Shown: one piece after another, positions 52,374 to 60,914 of the stretch
How positions within the stretch are numbered: position 1 is the first letter of the stretch
Layout of the letters: each line of letters opens with the position of its first letter
The notes under the pieces: generated by a model
Databases searched by the model: none
What the model saw: the letters and a program-made list of their open reading frames with translations, nothing else
Told to the model about the DNA's origin: nothing
Assembly (NCBI GenBank): GCA_027493525.1
Contig: JAOSKN010000003.1
Span: 1,798,001 to 1,862,000, forward strand
From: Planctomycetota bacterium
GTDB lineage: Bacteria; Planctomycetota; SZUA-567; H5-PLA8
DNA length: 64,000 nucleotides
Direction of reading: 5' to 3'
Made by a program: the position numbers and the translations under genes

Positions 52374-52474
52374 ACGTGAAACGTGAAACGTGAAACGTGA
52401 ATGGACCTGGCGTTCACACCCACTTTCAAATATCCACTCCCAATCCTTTCACGTTTTGCGTTTCACGTTTCAGT
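52374..52474. repeat. ACGTGAA heptamer array with inverted partner
   Basis: Four perfect tandem ACGTGAA heptamers (52374-52401) are mirrored by TTCACGT-type heptamers at 52448-52468, forming a hairpin in the gap before lnt. This belongs to the same period-7 word class as 16575, 31499 and 51136. Confidence 0.85.
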
Positions 52475-52529
52475 CGTCCCCGACTGGCTTTCGCCTTCCC
52501 CTTTCTCATCCCGGACCTACAGTATCCCC

Positions 52530-54095
52530 ATGTCCCTCTGGATCGCGTGCCTCCTCTCGGCCGCCGGCGGCGTGCTGGCCGGGCTGCCGTTCGTGGAACT
52601 CGCGCAGTTCCCGATCTGGTTCGGGCTGGCGCCGGCCTTCTATGCGGTCGCGGCGGCGCGAACCTGGAAAGGCGCGGCGCTGGCGGCGGCGAGCTTCGTC
52701 TTGCCTTGGACGCTGCTGGGATGCTGGTTCATCGCGACGCAACTGGCCTTCGGCGCGCTGGCGGCGGCGCTGTACACGGGGCTTTACTACGTCCCCGCGC
52801 TGCTGGCGGTGCGGGCGCTGGCGCTGCGCGGGACGGCCGGCGCGGTCTTCGGGACGGCCGCCGTCTGGGCGCTCGTCGAGATCGCCCGCTCCCGGATGCC
52901 CGTCCTGGGCTGGCCGTGGCTGCTCCTGGGCCACGCCGTGGCCGACGCCGAATTCCTGCGCCAAGCCGCGGACCTGGGCGGGGTCTACGGGCTGAGCTTC
53001 CTCGTCGCGGCCTTCAACGCCGCGCTGGCCTTCGTCGCCCCGGCCTTCGTGACCGCGCGCCTGCAAGGACCGCCGGGGTCGCCTCTGCAACGGAGGGCTT
53101 GCGCCGCGGCGGTGCTGGGGCTGCTGCTGGCGGCGCTGGTCTACGGCCGGGCGCGAGTGGCGCAGTTGGAGGGACGCCTCGAGACGGACGGCCCGGCGTT
53201 GGCGCTCCTGCAAGGCTGCACCTACCAGAAGATCGAGCGCCCCTACGCCGAAGAGCGCCGGCAGCTCGACGAGCACATCGCCCTGCACCGCAAGGCCGTC
53301 GAAGAAGCCCCGGCGGGCGAGAAGCCGGCGCTCGTCTGCTGGGCCGAGACGATGGTCCCCGGCGTCTACAACCGCGACAACCACCGCATCGAATTCCGCG
53401 CGGCCGTGATGCGCTACGGCGTGCCGACGGTCTTCGGCTCGGACTTCATCAACGAAGCCGACCTGGCGCTCGAGGACCCCTGGGCGCAGCGCTGGCACAA
53501 CACCGCCTTCCTGATGGACGCCGGCGGGGAACTGAAAGCCCGGTACTTCAAGCGGCGCCTGGTCCCGTTCGGCGAGTACATCCCCTGGACCGGGACCTTT
53601 CCGATCCTGAAACGGCTCCGCAGCGTCACGCGCGATACCTACACGCGGGGCGAGCGGGACAGCGAGATCTTCGAAGCCGGCGGCGCGCGCTTCGCCTTCA
53701 ACCTGTGCGTGGAAGACGCGCACCCGGACCTGGCGCGGCGCGCGGCGGAGGACGGCGCGGAGGCGCTCCTGAACCTGACCAACGACGCCTGGTTCCGCGG
53801 CTCCAGCGGCGAGTGGGCGCACCTCCGCGCGGCGCGGCTGCGGAGCGTCGAGGTTCGCCGCCCGCTGATCCGGGTCACCAACAGCGGAGTGAGCGTCCAG
53901 GTCGATCCGCTGGGCCGGCTGGAGATCCCCGTCCCGCCGCATGAAGTGGGCATCGGGCGGCTCCGGCTGAAGCGCCTCGACCGCCCGCCGCATACCTGGG
54001 CGATGGTGCTGGGCGAGGCCTGGGTGGCGCTGCTCCTGGGCGCGGTGCTGGGAGCGGCTCTTTTTCTGGATCGAAGCGCAAGCGCAAAGACATAA
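52530..54095 (+). CDS. lnt: Apolipoprotein N-acyltransferase
   Basis: Lnt adds the third acyl chain to lipoproteins in the inner membrane. The 521-residue protein has about six N-terminal membrane helices, a periplasmic nitrilase domain and a last helix (WVALLLGAVLGAALFL). The catalytic triad is E273 in CWAETMVPG, K341 in YFKRRLVPFGEYIP and C393 in NLCVEDAHP; NLTNDAWF also matches the family. I start at ATG 52530. Presence of Lnt implies triacylated lipoproteins and hence a diderm envelope. Confidence 0.94.
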   Translation: MSLWIACLLSAAGGVLAGLPFVELAQFPIWFGLAPAFYAVAAARTWKGAALAAASFVLPWTLLGCWFIATQLAFGALAAALYTGLYYVPALLAVRALALRGTAGAVFGTAAVWALVEIARSRMPVLGWPWLLLGHAVADAEFLRQAADLGGVYGLSFLVAAFNAALAFVAPAFVTARLQGPPGSPLQRRACAAAVLGLLLAALVYGRARVAQLEGRLETDGPALALLQGCTYQKIERPYAEERRQLDEHIALHRKAVEEAPAGEKPALVCWAETMVPGVYNRDNHRIEFRAAVMRYGVPTVFGSDFINEADLALEDPWAQRWHNTAFLMDAGGELKARYFKRRLVPFGEYIPWTGTFPILKRLRSVTRDTYTRGERDSEIFEAGGARFAFNLCVEDAHPDLARRAAEDGAEALLNLTNDAWFRGSSGEWAHLRAARLRSVEVRRPLIRVTNSGVSVQVDPLGRLEIPVPPHEVGIGRLRLKRLDRPPHTWAMVLGEAWVALLLGAVLGAALFLDRSASAKT

Positions 54096-54190
54096 CAATA
54101 AAGAGGTTACGTACATGGCTGGAAAATCGCAGGGAGCGTGCTTTCGGAGCATTAAATCCGCCCGAGCAAACGTCTAAAGGTTAAGGAACC

Positions 54191-55372
54191 GTGTACTTAG
54201 GCAAGGCCAGGTTGGAATTGCGAGGGTCTACGACCGTGAAACGGATCTCCAAAGGCCTGAACGTGGCGGCGCGGAAGGTCGAGGATACCCGCGAGGCGTT
54301 GCGCTGGAGGCTCGCCTTGGCCGCGCTGGTTTCGCTGGCGGTCTGGTTCGGCAGGCCGGCAGGGGCCGGCGAGTCGCAGCAGATGGCGCCCGAGGGCGCG
54401 ACGCTCTTCGAGAACAACGCCCCCAAGGGCGCGCTCGAAGACCGCCTCAAGATGGCCTACGAGGAGTTCACGCGCAAGAACGAGATGCAGCAGCAGCTCG
54501 ATGGCGTGAAGGAGATCCTGGACAAGGCGAAGGAAGCCGGCGTCACCGGCCGCGAAGGCGGCAACGACAAGTCCGGCCAATGGACGAACTACCAGCAGCC
54601 CGGCGCGAAGCAGGACGACAAGGCGAAGGCCAAGCAGGAGATGGCCGAGTACCGCGAGAAGCTGCTGCAGAATCTGGCTTACATCAAGGAAATGTTCGCG
54701 AAGGGCGAGGCCAGCTTCCAGGCCGAACAGTACCGCGAAGCGGCCGCCTTCTATGCCAGCGTCGCGATGGCCAACGTCCCCAACAGCGAGAAGATGGTCG
54801 AGGACAGCCGCAAACGTTTCACCGAGATGGAAGACTTCGCCAAGCAGCACTTCAACAACGCCATGGACGCGCACATCCAGCGGGATTTCACCCGCGAAGT
54901 CGAGGAACTCTCCATCGTGACGCGCGAGTTCCCCTTCTCGAACGTGCACAAGGAAGCCTACACCCGGCTGGTTGCGCTCAAGACCAACCCGAAGGTCGCG
55001 GGACTGGTCGAATACGCGGAGGCCGAGTCCACCGAGGCGGCCGGCTTCACCCTGAAGGCATACAAGCAGTACCAGGCCATCGCCGGCAACTCGCGCTACG
55101 AGAACACCCTCGCCGCGGTCAAGGCGCACCGCAAGCTTCAGGACCTGAACAAGAACGCCGCCAGCCGCGAGCAGATGAACACCGAACTTCAGACGCAGGC
55201 CGACAAGGAAGCCCCGCGGCTGATGAACCAGGCCGACAACTTCCTGATGAACAACATGCCCGGACAGGCCCGCGAGAAGCTCCACGCGATCATCGAGAAG
55301 TACCCCGGCACCAGCTACGCCGAGGACGCCCAGAAGAAGCTCGACGGGATTCCGGCCGCGAATCCCAAGTAG
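54191..55372 (+). CDS. Exported coiled-coil/TPR-like protein
   Basis: A hydrophobic segment (WRLALAALVSLAVWFGRPAGA) follows a basic N-terminal extension. The mature ~330 residues are strongly helical and charged (YEEFTRKNEMQQQLDGVKE, EYREKLLQNLAYIKEMFAKG), with TPR-like pairs such as FQAEQYREAAAFYASVAMA and a C-terminal YPGTSYAEDAQKKL of BamD/YbgF type. Start is GTG 54191 (AAGGA near) or GTG 54236. It may be a periplasmic scaffold. A strong terminator follows. Confidence 0.65.
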   Translation: MYLGKARLELRGSTTVKRISKGLNVAARKVEDTREALRWRLALAALVSLAVWFGRPAGAGESQQMAPEGATLFENNAPKGALEDRLKMAYEEFTRKNEMQQQLDGVKEILDKAKEAGVTGREGGNDKSGQWTNYQQPGAKQDDKAKAKQEMAEYREKLLQNLAYIKEMFAKGEASFQAEQYREAAAFYASVAMANVPNSEKMVEDSRKRFTEMEDFAKQHFNNAMDAHIQRDFTREVEELSIVTREFPFSNVHKEAYTRLVALKTNPKVAGLVEYAEAESTEAAGFTLKAYKQYQAIAGNSRYENTLAAVKAHRKLQDLNKNAASREQMNTELQTQADKEAPRLMNQADNFLMNNMPGQAREKLHAIIEKYPGTSYAEDAQKKLDGIPAANPK

Positions 55373-55394
55373 CCGGCGAGTCCAGCACAAGCAA

Positions 55395-55423
55395 AAAGCC
55401 CCGCCAGCAGGCGGGGCTTTTTT
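55395..55423 (+). terminator. Rho-independent terminator
   Basis: An 11-bp perfect stem (AAAGCCCCGCC and complement) with an AGCA loop is followed by six T in all, 22 bp after the stop of the coiled-coil gene. Confidence 0.92.
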
Positions 55424-55492
55424 ATTGCCGGGGCGGCAAGCGCTCCGCTAACAGGAAAGGCTTCGAGCCTTCACGGTTCCCCGTTCGCTCGT

Positions 55493-56656
55493 TCAGCCCA
55501 CAATCTCCGTCAGCGCCGCGACGACCGCGTCGCACTCCTCGAGCGAGTTGAACAGTCCCGGCGAGAGGCGCACGGTGCCGCCGGACTCGAAGGTCCCCAG
55601 CGCCTTGTGCGTGTACGGCGCGCAGTGGAGTCCCGGGCGGACGCAGACCTCGAAGGCGCTGTCGAGGATCGTCGCGACGTCCGCGGCGTCGCGCCCGCGC
55701 AGAGCGACCGAAAGGACGCCGGCCTTGCGCGAGGGTTCGCGCGTGCCGTAAAGCGTGAAGCGCTCGTCGGCGCCGAGTTTCTCGATAAGCCGCCGCTGCA
55801 GCGCCTGCTCGTGCGCGAGGATCTTCTCCAGGCCCCGCGCCTGGACCACGCGCAGGCCCGCCAGCAGCCCCGCGATGCCCATGGAATTCGGCGTGCCGCC
55901 TTCCAGGAAGTAGGGCCACTGGCGCGGCTGGTGGGGCGTGGAACTGTCGCCGCCGGTGCCGCCCTCACGCCAGCCATGGAGTTCCTCGGGCTTGACGCGC
56001 TCGCCCAGAAGCAGCGCGCCGGTCCCTGGCGGGCCGAAGAGCGCCTTGTGCCCGGGGAAGCACAGGAAGTCGATGCACGCGGCCTCGAGGTCCAGCGGCA
56101 CGACGCCGGCCGTCTGCGCGGCATCGACGAGATAGCGGACCCGCGGGTGCTTCGCGCGCAGGGCCCGGCCCAGTTCGGCGGCGGGCGCGATCACGCCCGT
56201 CACGTTGCTGCAATGCGTCAGCGCGACGAACTTCGTCCCGGGCGTGACCGCGTCGAGCACCTCGTCCACGCCCCACGCCCCGTCGGCGCCCAGGCCCACG
56301 CGCTGCAGCCGGATCCGCTTGTCGTCGTGCGCCTGCTGCAAGGGGCGGTTGACGCTGTTGTGCTCGGCCATCGAACTGATCACGTGCGCGCCGGGATGCA
56401 GGTCGAGGAAGCCCTTGAGCGCCATGTTCAGCGCGTCGGTGCAGTTGAAGGCGAAGACCACGCGGTGCGGATCCTTCACGCCGAAGAACTTGCCCAGCGC
56501 GTTGCGGGCCTCGTCGAGCATCGCCTCGGCGGCGGTAGCGAGGCGGTGCCCGCTGCGGCCCGGATTTCCGCCGGCTTCGGCCATGAAGGTCGTCATCGCC
56601 GCGAAGACCTCGGGCGGCTTGGGGTAACTGGTGGCGGCGTTGTCGAAGTAGATCAT
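55493..56656 (-). CDS. Cysteine desulfurase family protein
   Basis: This fold-type-I PLP enzyme should release sulfane sulfur from cysteine. It starts MIYFDNAATSYPKP at ATG 56656 and has FNCTDALNMAL, SMAEHNSVNRPL, LVDAAQTAGV, K204 in CFPGHKALFGPPGTG and the catalytic C345 in RPGLHCAPYTHKALG. The 387-residue length and TSYPKP start match the SufS/Csd-like group that feeds accessory sulfur carriers. In the same orientation upstream lie a ThiF-type E1 and a MoaD-NIL protein, so it may supply their sulfur; this is inference from context. Confidence 0.88.
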   Translation of the reverse strand: MIYFDNAATSYPKPPEVFAAMTTFMAEAGGNPGRSGHRLATAAEAMLDEARNALGKFFGVKDPHRVVFAFNCTDALNMALKGFLDLHPGAHVISSMAEHNSVNRPLQQAHDDKRIRLQRVGLGADGAWGVDEVLDAVTPGTKFVALTHCSNVTGVIAPAAELGRALRAKHPRVRYLVDAAQTAGVVPLDLEAACIDFLCFPGHKALFGPPGTGALLLGERVKPEELHGWREGGTGGDSSTPHQPRQWPYFLEGGTPNSMGIAGLLAGLRVVQARGLEKILAHEQALQRRLIEKLGADERFTLYGTREPSRKAGVLSVALRGRDAADVATILDSAFEVCVRPGLHCAPYTHKALGTFESGGTVRLSPGLFNSLEECDAVVAALTEIVG

Positions 56657-56686
56657 GGAACCTTTCCGATTACCCAATGGAGACGC

Positions 56687-57670
56687 CTATTTATCGCCTT
56701 CATCGACTTCACGGGCTTCCGCTTCGTCATCGGCGATTGGCAAGGCCTTGACCAAAGGCGAAAAGACGCGATGGAACACCTCGGCATTCTTCCTCAGCCA
56801 CTCGAAAGCCGAATTCCAAACGGATCGGTCCGATACATTGACCTCGTGCCTGCGCAAAGCAATTCTGCAATCTTGGCCGTCCGGCAGCTTATCCCAATCG
56901 AGTGTTCCGGTTTCCTTTTCAATCTGCCCGCGCGATCGCTCTAGCAGCTCAAACGCGCGCTTTGCGTTTGCTCCACGAATATAGATTTCACAACTGATTC
57001 TCTTATGCATAGAGCTTGCCGCCAAACTTAGATGAAACTTGCTTCTCCCTACGGCCATGGCCGTCCACTGCTGAGGCCTGGGCTTCCGCAATTTCAACGA
57101 AGAACCGGTGCTCCTGCAATACTCCTTGAATGCGCTCCAGAATTCCAAGTACAAGGCCTGTGTTTCAGTCTCCCCCCGGGACTTCGATTTTACGGCTACC
57201 GAGTATTCGTTGGGCTTTGAAATGATCTTGAATTGTTCCGCGGGAGCCGAATCCCCAATCTTGTAGACTCCGATTTCAAGCGCAAACAATCGCAGCCCGG
57301 GCGAGGCGTTGGTATTCAAAAAATCGATAGCCTGCCGATGTTCCTCGGTAAAGGCTTCCGCAATCCAAACGATGGCACTGGCGCCAAGGCCGGAAGCGTA
57401 GGTAATGATCTTCCCCAGGTGATCGTGGTCGGTCTTGCCAAATTGGTTTTCGATGATGACTTTAGCGTTTGAATTTGCATCGTTAGCGACAATATCGGCC
57501 TTGTACGGCCCTACGGCAACCTCAACTCCGTCCAATTCAAAATCCATATCAAGCACTTCTGAAAGCCGATCCAGGTTCTCGGCCAGCCAAGGAGTAAATT
57601 CCCTAGCCTCGTCGGCCCAGACGGTCCTCAATTCGACGGGCGCCAATCGCCCAAGGCTTTGCTTCTCCAT
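56687..57670 (-). CDS. DUF4268-type protein with PD-(D/E)XK-like N-terminus
   Basis: The 327-residue protein has an N-terminal nuclease-like core (VAVGPYKADIVANDAN followed by VIIENQFGKTDHDHLGKI), where Asp, Glu-Asn-Gln and a His/Lys helix resemble PD-(D/E)XK folds. The C-terminal DUF4268 domain (LEFWSAFKEYCR, GRSKFHLSLAAS, IYIRGANAKRAF) follows. Homologues often occur in defence or mobile regions; activity is unproven. The DNA is distinctly AT-richer than the flanking sulfur genes, indicating recent arrival. It is divergent from the PIN toxin-antitoxin pair. Confidence 0.8.
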   Translation of the reverse strand: MEKQSLGRLAPVELRTVWADEAREFTPWLAENLDRLSEVLDMDFELDGVEVAVGPYKADIVANDANSNAKVIIENQFGKTDHDHLGKIITYASGLGASAIVWIAEAFTEEHRQAIDFLNTNASPGLRLFALEIGVYKIGDSAPAEQFKIISKPNEYSVAVKSKSRGETETQALYLEFWSAFKEYCRSTGSSLKLRKPRPQQWTAMAVGRSKFHLSLAASSMHKRISCEIYIRGANAKRAFELLERSRGQIEKETGTLDWDKLPDGQDCRIALRRHEVNVSDRSVWNSAFEWLRKNAEVFHRVFSPLVKALPIADDEAEAREVDEGDK

Positions 57671-57683
57671 TCACTCATACTCC

Positions 57684-57712
57684 TTGCCTTGCGTCGGCAG
57701 AATGGTTACTAT
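57684..57712 (+). promoter_or_regulatory. Promoter for the plus-strand toxin-antitoxin pair
   Basis: TTGCCT (57684-57689), a 17-base spacer and TACTAT (57707-57712) lie just upstream of the antitoxin. Transcription would begin near 57720, favouring the ATG at 57743 as start. Confidence 0.5.
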
Positions 57713-57742
57713 TGACCCGGAATGGTCATGGTGGGCGAAGTC

Positions 57743-58006
57743 ATGACGGCTATTCAAATCAGGATTTCGGACGATCTTGCTCGCAAGGCAAAGGCCGAAG
57801 GGTTGTTGGCCCCAGGTACCATCGAGCAATTGCTTCGCGAAGCTCTGCGCAAGAAGGCGGCAAACAAACTGCTGCGCATGAGCCGAGCGCTGCAAGTTTC
57901 GAACCCCGGCCGAGGACTTACCGAAGACGAAGTGCGCATACTGGTCGAGAAAGAAGTAGGCACGGTTCGGAGTTTTCCGAAAGGCAAGCGTGCGCGTCGT
58001 TCCTGA
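57743..58006 (+). CDS. Antitoxin of a PIN-domain pair
   Basis: The 87-residue protein begins MTAIQIRISDDLARKAKAEG and has EQLLREALRKKAANKLLRM, a ribbon/helix DNA-binding start, then a C-terminal tail (LTEDEVRILVEKEVG) ending in a basic KGKRARRS. This is the usual partner of COG1569 PIN toxins. It overlaps the toxin gene by 17 bases. An ATG at 57722 is also in frame. DNA composition is like the DUF4268 gene rather than the sulfur genes. Confidence 0.75.
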   Translation: MTAIQIRISDDLARKAKAEGLLAPGTIEQLLREALRKKAANKLLRMSRALQVSNPGRGLTEDEVRILVEKEVGTVRSFPKGKRARRS

Positions 58007-58412
58007 TACGAATACCGTAGTCTCCGGATTATTGTGGCGCGGCGCTCCATACAGACTACTGTTGTCTGCCCACCGTGAGTGTATCGGTTTATTCATCTCT
58101 CGACCCATGTTTGAGGAACTGGCTCGGGTTCTACAGCGTCCGAAGTTTGCTGCAATATTCAAGAAGGCCGGCCTTACGCCACATGCCGTCATGGCGGAAT
58201 TTTCCGCTCTGACCCATTGGGTCGAACCGGCCTCGATTCCTCCAGTGATTCGGGAAGATCCCTCGGACGACCACGTATTGGCTTGTGCGTTCGCCGCAAA
58301 TGCCGAAGCCATCGTTTCCGGCGACCGCCACCTCCTCGAAATTGGCGCATACAAAAAGATTCCCATTCTCACGGCTCCCGCATTGCTATTGCGCCTGGAA
58401 AGCCAATCTTGA
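57990..58412 (+). CDS. PIN-domain toxin (COG1569 type)
   Basis: The 140-residue PIN protein starts at GTG 57990 with RVVPDTNTVVSGLLWRGAP, a hallmark of this group. It continues FISRPMFEELARVLQRPKF and IREDPSDDHVLACAFAANAEAIVSGD, which give the acidic metal-binding residues. Such toxins are putative RNases. Its stop lies 2 bp from the end of the convergent ThiF-type gene. Confidence 0.85.
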   Translation: MRVVPDTNTVVSGLLWRGAPYRLLLSAHRECIGLFISRPMFEELARVLQRPKFAAIFKKAGLTPHAVMAEFSALTHWVEPASIPPVIREDPSDDHVLACAFAANAEAIVSGDRHLLEIGAYKKIPILTAPALLLRLESQS

Positions 58413-58413
58413 A

Positions 58414-59469
58414 CTACGCCCCCACGTACTTCGCGTAAGCGGTGCGCGCGACGGGGATCTGCTTGGTGCCCTTCACGATCGCGCGGGCGTCGGGGAAGAC
58501 GGTGATCTCCAGGCCTTCGTCGCCGCCGGGCGCGTTGAACTTGAGCAGGAACTTGTTGGCGCTGAGGTTCTTCACGTCGCTGGAATTCTTCAACTGCTTC
58601 GCGAGGTCCTCAATGTTCACCTTCGCGCCGTTCTTGGGGTTGATCTGGACGGCGTTGCGCCCGCAGAGGCTCGTGGTGCTGCTGGCTCCCTGCCCCTCGA
58701 GGAACTCGAAGTTGCGGCGCTTGCAGCACGGGCAGTCGGCGACCTCGCGCGCGCGGGCGATCTTGAAGGCGTGCTGCTCGCCCGTCCACAGGTCGATCTG
58801 AAAAAGCTTGGTGTTGACATGCTGGGTCAGGCCGGCGCAGATTTTCAGCGCTTCGGCGGCCTCGTAATTCCCGATCAGCCCCGTCACGCTGGCCAGGACG
58901 CCGGCGGTGTCGCAGGTCGGCGTCATGCCCGGCGGCGGCGCGGTCTCGAAGATGCAGCGCAGGCACGGCGTCGTGCCGGGGATGACGGTCATGCTGAGGC
59001 CCACGCTGCCTACGGCGGCGCCGTAAATCCAGGGCAGGCCGTGCTTGACGCAGGCGTCGTTGAGCACGAAGCGGGTCTCGAAGTTGTCCGCGCCGTCCAC
59101 GACGACCGTCGCGCCCTTGATGAACTCCTCGATGTTCGTCGGGTTCACGTCGCTGACGATGCCTTCGACCTGGATCGTGGAATTGACCTGCTTGAGCTTC
59201 CGCTCGGCGGCGGCGGCCTTGGGCAGATTGTCGCGGCAATCGTCCTCGTCGAAGAGGAGCTGGCGCTGGAGATTGCTCTCCTCGATGAAGTCGCGGTCGA
59301 TGATCTTCAGATGCCCCACCCCGGCCCGCGCGAGCACGTTGGCGATGACGGTGCCGAGGGCGCCGCAGCCGATCACGACGGCGGTCGAAGCGCAGATCTT
59401 CTTCTGCCCTTCTTCGCCGATGAAAGGGAGGAGGACTTGGCGGTTGTAGCGGGCGAACGGCGTGCTCAC
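58414..59469 (-). CDS. ThiF/MoeB-type E1 adenylyltransferase
   Basis: The protein activates the C-terminus of a ubiquitin-like sulfur carrier by adenylation. Visible are YNRQVLLPFIGEEGQ, the ATP-binding GCGALGTVIANVLARAG, the acidic KIIDRDFIEESNLQRQLLF with the catalytic Arg, VDGADNFETRFVLNDAC, and zinc pairs CLRC and CPCC. A C-terminal MoeB-extension-like domain of about 100 residues completes the 351. Start is GTG 59469 with GAGGAG six bases upstream. The likely partner is the MoaD-NIL protein 0.8 kb upstream; a PIN pair sits between them. Confidence 0.9.
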   Translation of the reverse strand: MSTPFARYNRQVLLPFIGEEGQKKICASTAVVIGCGALGTVIANVLARAGVGHLKIIDRDFIEESNLQRQLLFDEDDCRDNLPKAAAAERKLKQVNSTIQVEGIVSDVNPTNIEEFIKGATVVVDGADNFETRFVLNDACVKHGLPWIYGAAVGSVGLSMTVIPGTTPCLRCIFETAPPPGMTPTCDTAGVLASVTGLIGNYEAAEALKICAGLTQHVNTKLFQIDLWTGEQHAFKIARAREVADCPCCKRRNFEFLEGQGASSTTSLCGRNAVQINPKNGAKVNIEDLAKQLKNSSDVKNLSANKFLLKFNAPGGDEGLEITVFPDARAIVKGTKQIPVARTAYAKYVGA

Positions 59470-59497
59470 GGAAGGCTCCTCACTCCAATGCCGGGAT

Positions 59498-59929
59498 TTA
59501 CGGCCGCCTCACTCGGACCACTTCGGCCAGCGAAGAGTCCAGCAGGTCGCGGTCGTTGGTGATCAGTTCGCAGCGATGCTTCAACGCGGCGTTCGCGATC
59601 AGTGCGTCCATGCCGCGCAGGCCGTGGCGGACACCCAGCTCGGCGGCGCCAACGCAAAACGCTTCGTCAACCGGCAGCCAATCGACGTTCAAAAGCTCAA
59701 GCATACCCTTGCCGACCGTCACGGCATCGCGGGGATTCTTCCCCATGCCTCGAAACCTGGCCGAGAGCCTGCAGACCACCTCGGTCAAGATCGGCACTGG
59801 AATTACCACACGGTGCTTCCCTCTTTGAACCCGATCGATCAAGGCACGGCATGTAAAATGCTCGATCTCGGTGGGAACAACCGCTCCAATCCACACGCAG
59901 GAATCCACCACCACCCGCGACGACCTCAT
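59498..59929 (-). CDS. PIN-domain toxin (VapC-like)
   Basis: The 143-residue protein reads MRSSRVVVDSCVWIGAVVP, VIPVPILTEVVCRL, LRGMDALIANAALKH and LITNDRDLLD, giving the acidic residues of the PIN site. Its ATG overlaps the stop of the upstream small gene (ATGA), the classic toxin-antitoxin coupling. It lies directly upstream of the ThiF-type gene, 28 bp away. Confidence 0.85.
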   Translation of the reverse strand: MRSSRVVVDSCVWIGAVVPTEIEHFTCRALIDRVQRGKHRVVIPVPILTEVVCRLSARFRGMGKNPRDAVTVGKGMLELLNVDWLPVDEAFCVGAAELGVRHGLRGMDALIANAALKHRCELITNDRDLLDSSLAEVVRVRRP

Positions 59930-60162
59930 AATCCAAGTTCTTTCCGTCTCATCTCCCGCTGTTCTTCCGCCGCGCTGAAGGGAGGAATCCCAAGTTTCGC
60001 GATCTTCTCAACCAAGGCATGGTACCTGTCCAACGCATCCTGTATCTCTTTGGGCGAATGCTCGCCCTTTTTATTCTTCAAGCGCTTGTCTTTTGCCCTT
60101 GCCTTGGCTTTCGCTCCAGACTTGGGCGCCACAGGCTGTCTCTTGGCTTCCGTCTTAGGCAT
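59926..60162 (-). CDS. Putative antitoxin for the adjacent PIN toxin
   Basis: The 78-residue protein has a very basic, probably disordered first half (Lys/Ala/Arg words) and a helical second half (SPKEIQDALDRYHALVEKIA, then SAAEEQREMRRKELGL). ATG 60162 follows GGAGG at seven bases. Assignment as antitoxin rests on size, charge and the four-base overlap with the PIN gene; no named antitoxin family is recognised. Confidence 0.6.
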   Translation of the reverse strand: MPKTEAKRQPVAPKSGAKAKARAKDKRLKNKKGEHSPKEIQDALDRYHALVEKIAKLGIPPFSAAEEQREMRRKELGL

Positions 60163-60286
60163 GGTCAAGCCTCCAGGATTCCACCCATGCCCTGATACTA
60201 CTGCTTATTCGGGTCACGGAACATGGCGTATCACGAGAATCCCATGCTCATGGCCGGCCTTATCCCATCCTGGCGCCAAGCCATCC

Positions 60287-60862
60287 TCACGACTCCACCA
60301 CGTTCATCTCCACCGGGTCGATGCGCACGCCTTCCTTGCGCAGCCACTTGCAGGCGCGGTCGATTTCTTCCTCGTCTCCGGTAATGGATAGGCTCATGAT
60401 CGCCATGTCTTCCTTGCACGAGGCCGTGCGGATGTTGGGGACGACGTCGAACTTCTTGATCAGCTCGTAGATCATCGGGCGCGTGGTGGTCTTCTCGTCG
60501 AAGGTCAGATACGCGCGGAAGACGATCTCCTTGCCGCCCTCGGGCGGGCGCCTGGCGACCTTGGTCTTCTTGGAGGCCTTCGACGAGCCGCCTCCCGCGA
60601 CGGCGGGCAGGATCGAGACCTCGGTCCCGTCGGCGAGTTTCGTCTCGAGGTTCTCCTGGAAGCGAATGTCTTCCTCGTTGACGAAGATGTTGACGAAGCG
60701 GCGCACCTGGCCTTTCTCGTCCATGATCCGCTCCTTGAAGCCGGCATGCTTCGACTCCAGCGCCTCGAGCATCTGCCCCACGGTGCCGGCCTCGACCTGG
60801 ACCTCGTCCGCGCCCCCGGTCAGGGTGCGGAGCGCCTCGGGAATTCGTACGCGCACTGGCAT
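60287..60862 (-). CDS. MoaD/ThiS-like sulfur carrier fused to NIL domain
   Basis: Residues 1-92 are a ubiquitin-fold MoaD/ThiS-like protein (MPVRVRIPEALRTLTGGADE, VNIFVNEEDIRF, LADGTEVSILPAVAGGG) whose family C-terminus would end at the Gly pair near 90-92. Instead a basic linker leads to a NIL domain (~110-185: RAYLTFDEKTTTRPMIYELI, DMAIMSLSITGDEEEI). NIL domains occur in methionine/homocysteine sulfur metabolism. A free C-terminal Gly-Gly is needed for thiocarboxylation, so the fusion implies either proteolytic processing or a non-thiocarboxylate role. GAGGA precedes ATG 60862. Neighbours are ThiF-type E1 and threonine synthase. Confidence 0.87.
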   Translation of the reverse strand: MPVRVRIPEALRTLTGGADEVQVEAGTVGQMLEALESKHAGFKERIMDEKGQVRRFVNIFVNEEDIRFQENLETKLADGTEVSILPAVAGGGSSKASKKTKVARRPPEGGKEIVFRAYLTFDEKTTTRPMIYELIKKFDVVPNIRTASCKEDMAIMSLSITGDEEEIDRACKWLRKEGVRIDPVEMNVVES

Positions 60863-60884
60863 CGCTTTATCCTCGATTTTTTTT

Positions 60885-60912
60885 AACCACAGAGATCACA
60901 GAGGGCACGGAG
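60885..60912. repeat. Inverted repeat, left end of the GxxExxY unit
   Basis: AACCACAGAGATCACAGAGG followed by GCACGGAG: tandem nine-base words (ACAGAGNNC). It matches the complement of 61287-61314 at 24 of 28 bases and ends 2 bp from the stop codon. It is preceded by T8. Confidence 0.85.
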
Positions 60913-60914
60913 AA

